Assembly: GCF_921293095.1 (NCBI RefSeq)
Contig: NC_060259.1
Coordinates: 1,550,001-1,614,000, forward strand
Source: Ischnura elegans
Lineage: Eukaryota; Arthropoda; Insecta; Odonata; Coenagrionidae
Length of the DNA: 64,000 nt
Direction: 5' to 3'
The position numbers and the translations under genes were made by a program. Positions within the stretch are counted from its first letter, which is position 1. The number at the start of each line of letters is the position of its first letter. Positions 57,199-64,000 of this stretch are shown piece after piece. Below the pieces are notes generated by a model, which was not told where the DNA came from, ran no database searches, and saw only the letters and a program-made list of their open reading frames with translations.

Positions 57199-60100
57199 CT
57201 TAGCTGCGCGGTTCCCTTATGTTTGCTCGAAAACTTATATCGTTAATTGCCGTAAAAGGAGTTAAAGCGTAAAATAAGTCACGTAGGTAACGAAAAGACA
57301 TTGCATGAATCCCTCACAGCCAGCGGTAAGCAAAGAGTTGCATGAAATCGCAATAAACTTTTAATTATTTGATAAGTAAACTTTGAGTTTGATAGCTAGT
57401 CAAGAATTGCGTCTCCTGACTACTTTTAATCGATCACCAAATATCTGCGACACGCGAATGCAGCTTAACGTCACATGGAAGACAAAGTGGGATTGTCTCC
57501 GCCACACTAACCATACCGTGCCTCATAGCGGTACATAACTGGCTCCCATAGTAACTGCACTTGTGCTCGTAAGCTATGTACTGGAACATGATTGCTGTTT
57601 TTCTTACCAGCGACAATTAGTCCATAAGATGTACATTATTCAGTATAGGGAACTAAAGCTAACTAAGGGAGATGAGAGGAAAAACATATTTTATCAGGGG
57701 TTGTATCGCGATACTCGACTTCAATTGCTATGAGGAGTTGGCGATATCATCCACAAATGGCCGGCAAAAGTAACACTTCGATATCGTTTAGAAATGACTA
57801 GCATAGGCGAAAAAATTTAATTGAAACTAGGTCAAACGTTATCTGATCATATTCACGTTCCAGTTAGCATAGCAGGCAACTTCTTCCCCGAGCAAAATAT
57901 CCATGTATATACATTAGTGATGGCAAAATCAAATTTTGAATTATTAACTGATAAATTATGATTATTTTCTTAGCCAGACTTTATCCTTCAATGTGAGCTC
58001 ATGACTAATATCCTTAATATTTTCTGGGAAGAGGTTTCAATAAAACTTTTACGATTACGCGGAGCGAGAGAAAGAAGAAAATATTAATACTCTAATCGAA
58101 CTATATGATGCTTTATTTTTTGTCGATGCATCAACTCATTCAGTTCTTTTGAGCATATTACGCCGATGACTTTTCAATTTGTATTAGTTCCGGCACGTAG
58201 ATACGCAAGAGAGCCTTCGTTTCCCACGCGTCACTGAATTTGAGCCAAGCACGAAATTTCTGGTAGAGGATATTCAGATGCATTCAACTTTCTACTCCAT
58301 CTTTCACTCGCTCAAATAAAGGTAGCGGTGGTAACGAGATGATCATTTATTTCGAGGAAGGCTGGAGCGGTGCCCACGAGAATGAAACGCCTGGAGAGCG
58401 CGCCTGGGTGAATGGCCACGAGACAATCATGGAGGCATGTGCGCACGTCAGCTGTGTCAAATGTCCAATCAGATCCAATTCAGGGAAACGCCCAAATAAT
58501 CTACCGATAAAATAATCAATCCACTGAATACGTAGATTTAAACTTACAGCATTATAATAGCCTGCATTGGCGTACGTATGCATGTGAAATGCAGCAGCAA
58601 TGTACAACAGGCAGCCACCGTTAAGCATAAAACTTAAACTCTCCACTCCAACGTATTAATTTAACTACGGAGTCGGAATCAGGCGGAAATATAATTTTTC
58701 TTGACCAAAGTATATTACTTCAAAGCCCAAACACGAATTTACAATCTTCCGCAAACCCACTTATACTGACCATGTTGTACCGTCTGACTCTTGCCAACCG
58801 TGGTCCCACAAAAACATCAGCTTTCAACCACACGATTAACATAGCATTGATAATTCCCTGTGATATGATAATCTTCTGAAAGAAATGCTATTAGAAAGAA
58901 TTGCCAAAGCTAACTGCTGTGGTCATAGTCGCTGTTAATTTAGTGAATAAACTATTGGCTATAATTTAGTCAATAAACCATTAAAGAAGAAACAAAGGCG
59001 CATGCTATTAAACAAATTTCCCTTTTAGAATCTCCTAATGATGAGAAACAAAAATGAGTTTGGCTTCCTTATTTGGGCGAAATTTATTACCAAGCTGCCG
59101 AAGCATTTACTAGAGATAACTATAGAGTCAGCCTATCCTATAGAGTCAGTCATAACCCTGTGGCATGGCTGCCTAAATTTACAATTAGACTTTTAGCACT
59201 TGTAGTTGGTCAGTAATGCTAAGAGTTAACTCTTGACTTAAAAATTCCACTTTAAAAATTCACGTGCACTTTTCCAAATTACTGTTTTATTGCCCATTAT
59301 AATGCTTTAATGAAAACAGCAGAGCTACTGTGATTGGAAATGCTCCCTTGGCCTCCAAATTAAGGAAAATTCTGCGGGGCCCATCAACTGGGCCAGCGTC
59401 TCTAAATGTGGTCAATTTCAAAATAAACGCGTAAAAAGAAAAAAACATAAAGTGCCATGAAAAAATATTTCCTTGGACTGGGAATCGTGACGCAGATTAG
59501 CCTGAGACTACTTGAACCACTCGACATACCCCAGAGTTATTCTTAAAAATTGAAGCTGGAAGCCAAATAATGACGTTCTATGCTGCGTGCGTCATTTATC
59601 TTCCAGGATTTTTTTCCGAAGCAATTTTGAAGCATAGAAAAACTTTAAGGTAATGAAAGGGAGTTGGAATCTGATTATAAAATCGCCCGTCATTTCCTCA
59701 GATAGTCCTTCTTTGCACTCAGTTGGCACATTAAAAATCTTGCGTAAGCCAGGGCCCATTTTTTTCCCCGCCCATAGATTCGTTTTCGACCTACATTTAA
59801 CGTGATAACCATGAATGGCTAGCGTAAAAGTCATCATTTTAGGACGGAAAACTATTTAATACAAGGAAACAGAGATAGTATATCAGTGTATTTTCCCGTT
59901 TCTAAAGGAAGCGAGAAAGTTGTGCCATTCTCCATCTCAATTTTTATCAGAAGATCAAGCAATGATTTTCATTTAAACTACACTATTGTTTGCATAATAG
60001 ACAGAGATTATAGATGTGCACGCCGTCTGATATACGCAGAGCGACCAGTGACCGGCCTTATTATAAGCACTGTGAAACTGATGAAAGATCCACTACCAAT

Positions 60101-63100
60101 TGGTCCTTGTTACACCTGGATAATGCAAAGGCCTAGGCAGAGGGCTAATTAGGAAATTTCAATTTCCCTCTCAGATAAAATGGATTTTGACCAAAGTTTG
60201 ATTGAACTGAGGTTTTATCAAGATAAAATACATAACTTCTTATAAAAATTAAATATCGGGCATATGATTTCAATTTTTTAATGGAATTAATTTTTTAAAT
60301 TATCCATTACAGTTGTACATAATAGTTGACGACTTTTTCCGATGCCCTCACCTCTGCCACCAGCCGTTTTATCGCTTTCCCCCTTGACCACCAACATGTC
60401 CTCCTCATTTAGAAGGTAGCATGAAATATCTGGGAACCAAATGACTAATTTTTTGCGTCTTTCAAATTATTAGTTGCAGGTAAGATGAAACTTTCCTTTA
60501 AACGTCTCGGTCATTATGTTTTCACTGACAATCTGCACTGCACAATATTTATTGTTGCGTATGAAGGCACATCGAATGAAGAGAACGTGCGTCCAATGAC
60601 AGAGCAATACGATAGAACCCAAAATTTAAAAAGAGGAAGTTATACTATACGCGGCTCATTCAAGTACAGCCAAAATATCACGAAATGCATTTTAAATGAT
60701 TTGGAATGGCCAGCGTGCCTAATTTTCTTTCACTTTCACAGAAAATCACTTTGGCATCTGCTGACTTTGCCACGTCAGACTTTCTTGGTGAGGGAATCGT
60801 CGAAATCGATTTCTCCCGTTCGGCTGGTGACCGTGCTTTCAGTAGCTCTAAGCCATTAAAGATTAACAATGGGTGAGAGTGAGGAGTTTGATAGACTATT
60901 ATTACATTTCATTTCGATGGAAAGGGAAAAAAGTTCTTGGATGTGAGTGAAAGTAAAGGGGAGAATGCAAATTTGCATGTGCGTAGCTAGAGACCTCTAT
61001 AATGTCACGTATGGCTGACGCACATTAGCGTTCATTTTGGCTTTACTCACTAAGTACTACTACTTCTTGAAAGCAGTATTAAGAGTGGGCACGCTACGAG
61101 TCACAGTTTTTCACCTAGTTGAAGTACAAATATTGAAAGGGCGACTTCGCATAAGAATAAAGGCTTGCAGAAGTACCATACTTGCGCACAAAGGATGCTT
61201 ATTCAACAAAAATGGCTGATTATCCACAAATTTTATACAAGGAAGTGTTAGCAGCAACTTGGTCAGCTTATACTAAACAAATTTAGACTTGGTCTCCATT
61301 GAAGGCCGAATCTTTTCTTTGGCTGAACAAGTATTCCATAGCCCTAATAATGTCATGTAAACTGAATGAAATAATCTTTTTTTCTGGAGAGAGTAATACA
61401 ATCAAGTCCCTGTTCTGCAGAGAGAATTACTAGCTAAGGATTTAGTGAAGGTTTTCGATCGTTCACTAAAGCCACGCAAGAGAAAACTTACTGAAATCGA
61501 AATGAGAATGATTTTTCCCTCATTTCCAGAAGTGGCATCGGATTAATATCGTACATTTGGCATCAGCTAATAAGAAAGTCAAGTTAATCACAAGTTAGTT
61601 TAAAGAAGCCAAATTAACTATCAAGCTTAATAGTTCCGCTCCGCTCCGAGAGTTACGAATTATCATTTCAAGGAACATTTTTAACAGTAACTAAATGATT
61701 TACGTGCTAAACTTATTCGCTTACTTACTTAAAGCCACTACATAACTGAAATACCGATTTGAAACAATTGACCGGCGGCATTTTTACTGGTCGCAATAAT
61801 CTTTCAGAAGCCGGGATGACACTGAGTTTACCGCGAAGAGATCGGTGAATGAAACGGTGAAATTATACAATGTCTGGGATGAATAAATATTTTTTACGCT
61901 AAATTGGGGCGTCATAATATTGGTTCACCACCAACGAAACCCAGGAAAATGCTGAAACCGATTTGAAGCATTTGATTAGAACCTGAAAACGTTTTTAAAA
62001 AGTTTGATTAAGATGAGGCAACTATTTGTTTTGAACCCGCCGTATTCCAGTCACCGTCAGCTGTTCTGAAGCGAGCAAAAATTAACTCGTTCCGGTAAGA
62101 TTTCCATGAAAAAACTCAGCTTACTGTTTGACTACATACAAGGTAACGGGTGCAGAGGTATGAGGTCTAAGTGCTTCCCAACCCTTACAAAAAATTCACA
62201 TGAAAAGACAACCAGATATCTAATACCGTTGAGAATCGCTGATGAATATGTCCATTCTGTCTGCCATAACAATACCGGCGAATGAAATTGAGGAGAGAGT
62301 CTCGAATGAGTGAGTCGGGTATCAGCGGCCTTCCTTCACTCACGATGATTTTGGCTTCCCCCACGACCCAAAGCGAAATTCACAATGAAAAGCTAAGCTC
62401 ATGGACCCGCGTTTAAGTGAAGATACATCACTTTGAAGAAGCCCATGCAAAGAGGCTAAGCCACTCCAATCTTCTGAGATAAGATGTTCAAATGGCGATG
62501 ACAGTCCACTTATACTTGGAGTGAGCATAAGTTAACACTTCACCAGTGTTTTTTCACAAATTTTAATTGTCATTGCAAGGTCAAATATCCGGTACGGTTT
62601 CAATATTATCACTCCAGTGATGGGGTTGACAGTGATCACAAAGAGATGACTGATGAAGTAAAAGCTAGTAAAACAAGTTAGAATCGAATTTCTAATGGTA
62701 CCCATAGTGCCTAAGGCATTAATACGGCGATGACGGCTGAATGTTAGCGACATCGTGAATCCATCAAGAAGTCCTTTTGCGCGCCTCCCCCCCCCCACTG
62801 GGGGATGGCTGGACGCTGAGGTTCGAGAAACAGGGGAATCCAAAGTGCTGACCTTTCTTGAATAACATCTATGGTACTTCGAGAACGCTCATTCTTTCTC
62901 AAGAGTTGGCAGACATTCACAATAGACCTCTGGACACCTATCAAGGTAAAGATCTTTCTGAAAAGTAAGTGTAAATATTAACCTAATTGGTGTAACACTT
63001 TGGCCGTATAATCTTGCATTTTTTTATTTCGAGCATTTAAAATAGCTGTCACTTGCCATGCAAGAAGAACGTAATTCGCACCACTGCCATCTTGAATGAC

Positions 63101-63229
63101 GTCAGCTCATGCAATAGTGTTGTTCGCGTCCGTGCGCATTACTGTAGAGGAGGTAAAGAATTAGTGATATTGTGGATATTACGCCGTTTTTGTAGTCGTA
63201 CGTATTTCGTCGATTTGTCGAAGCGCAGC
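57199..63229. other. 6-kb stretch with nothing recognised
   Basis: No paired termini, tRNA-like boxes or convincing exons were found. The longest open frames (60,485-60,859 plus, 124 codons; 58,347-58,646 minus, 99 codons) have no recognised motif and no good splice context. This is probably intergenic or a long intron. Confidence 0.45.
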
Positions 63230-63364
63230 TATAAGTACTGCATTGTGCCTATGTGCAGTAATCCTAGTGGGAATGCCTCAAAGAAGTATTTTCACACGGT
63301 CCCCCAAGACGGTGAACGACGAACTGTTCGGATGAAAAAGTGCCGACGAATTTCAGTTTCTTGA
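63230..63364 (+). pseudogene. Partial THAP-type zinc finger frame
   Basis: The frame reads YKYCIVPMCSN, then ASKKYFHTVPQDGERRTVRM and KKCRR, then stops. This fits the first half of a THAP domain (C-x4-C, then the conserved FHxxPxD and a basic helix), but the expected Trp and the distal Cys-x2-His are missing. No ATG lies close upstream; the open frame reaches 63,053, and a weak acceptor (GAAGCGCAG) precedes 63,229. It may be a first exon whose donor I cannot see, or a scrap of a THAP-bearing transposon or domesticated gene. Confidence 0.45.
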
Positions 63365-64000
63365 TTTATTGGTACTTACTAAGAAAACTCTAATATCATT
63401 TACTGAAGTAATTCTCTCTTGAAACTAGGGAAAGACTGGAGTTAACAATGTTAGAGTAACTCGAATATATGCTTTCAAAACCAAATTAATAAGTACCGTA
63501 GAACCCTATAGCTCTTTGATAGGTAACAAATGTAATAATAATAAGCGGATAGTTTTATCTCCTATATTTTTGCTGCAGGTAAAGAATGTAAGGAACAGCA
63601 ACAGAAAAAGGGGAATTTGTTTATCCCATTAAGTTACTTAAAAGTGAAATTTTGAGCAAGTGGGCTACTTCGATGAAGTTCCATATTATATTTTCCACTC
63701 TTCAGGAAATACTAATTGTTAGGTCTATTAAATCGGAGATTTCACCGCTTCAAAATTTCATCAGGTTGTTCCACACAAATAAATAACGGGAAAATTTGTT
63801 TACCTTAAAATGCCAAATAAAAAAGATACAATACCACTTAAGAGTAAAGTCTTCCATGTACCCAAACTGGCTATGCAATCCTTACACGAAGAGTCACAAC
63901 TTCGCTTTCGCCGCTCTCCTCCAGAAGACGGGCTTCAACAACATAGGCCTTCAATCGAACCTACGAATACGAGCACGGACGCTGCATTAATTTTTATCAC
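63365..64000. other. Unrecognised AT-rich end of window
   Basis: An acceptor-like tract (ATATTTTTGCTGCAG) ends at about 63,580 but opens only short frames. No continuation of the THAP domain was found. Confidence 0.4.

Noticed and set aside
60485-60859. 124-codon open frame
   Set aside because: No recognised domain, no start context or flanking exon evidence.

Overview
The window looks like a piece of an insect (or at least arthropod) nuclear genome. It is A+T-rich, and its genes are split by GT-AG introns. It contains exons of two recognisable host genes: an SFT2-type vesicle-transport membrane protein and the C-terminal half of a forked/espin actin-bundling protein. Most of the rest is DNA transposons, many nested inside one another. 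The species cannot be told from sequence reading alone.

Layout. 1-5,793 is AT-rich sequence 3' of the SFT2 exons with nothing recognised. 5,794-6,427 (minus) holds three SFT2 exons. 6,582-11,524 is a small foldback element split by a 4.9-kb inverted-repeat element, which carries a wrecked Copia polyprotein and a non-LTR scrap. 13,034-32,878 is a short inverted-repeat element (3-bp duplication CAA) split by an 18.8-kb transposon at 13,321-32,158 (ends CCCAAGTAGCA, duplication TAA). That transposon carries an intact 725-codon transposase-like gene (27,189-29,366) followed by a five-exon DUF4806-type gene (29,744-31,660) with one in-frame TGA. At least five other elements sit inside it. 32,902-33,240 holds a foldback MITE and a degenerate repeat array. 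33,335-41,893 is a second, inverted copy of a 2-kb element whose intact copy lies at 24,843-26,850. This second copy is broken by two further elements (33,682-36,915 and 37,398-40,730), each of which contains a smaller one. 42,275-42,616 holds a MITE end followed by two near-perfect hairpins. 43,099-44,030 has a hAT-type MITE and a tRNA-like SINE. 46,639-55,584 (minus) holds four forked/espin exons whose long introns carry two MITEs. 55,585-64,000 is mostly unrecognised, apart from a hAT-type MITE and a partial THAP-like zinc-finger reading frame near 63.2 kb.

How it fits together. The two host genes share the minus strand and are separated by about 40 kb of accumulated mobile DNA. Duplicated target sites, read directly at the junctions, give an insertion order for much of this DNA. 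The most interesting unit is the two-gene transposon: a transposase-like protein and a DUF4806 protein in tandem, enclosed by short inverted repeats and subterminal arrays of short AT-rich palindromic words. A 3.3-kb relative with the same terminal sequence lies at 37,398-40,730.
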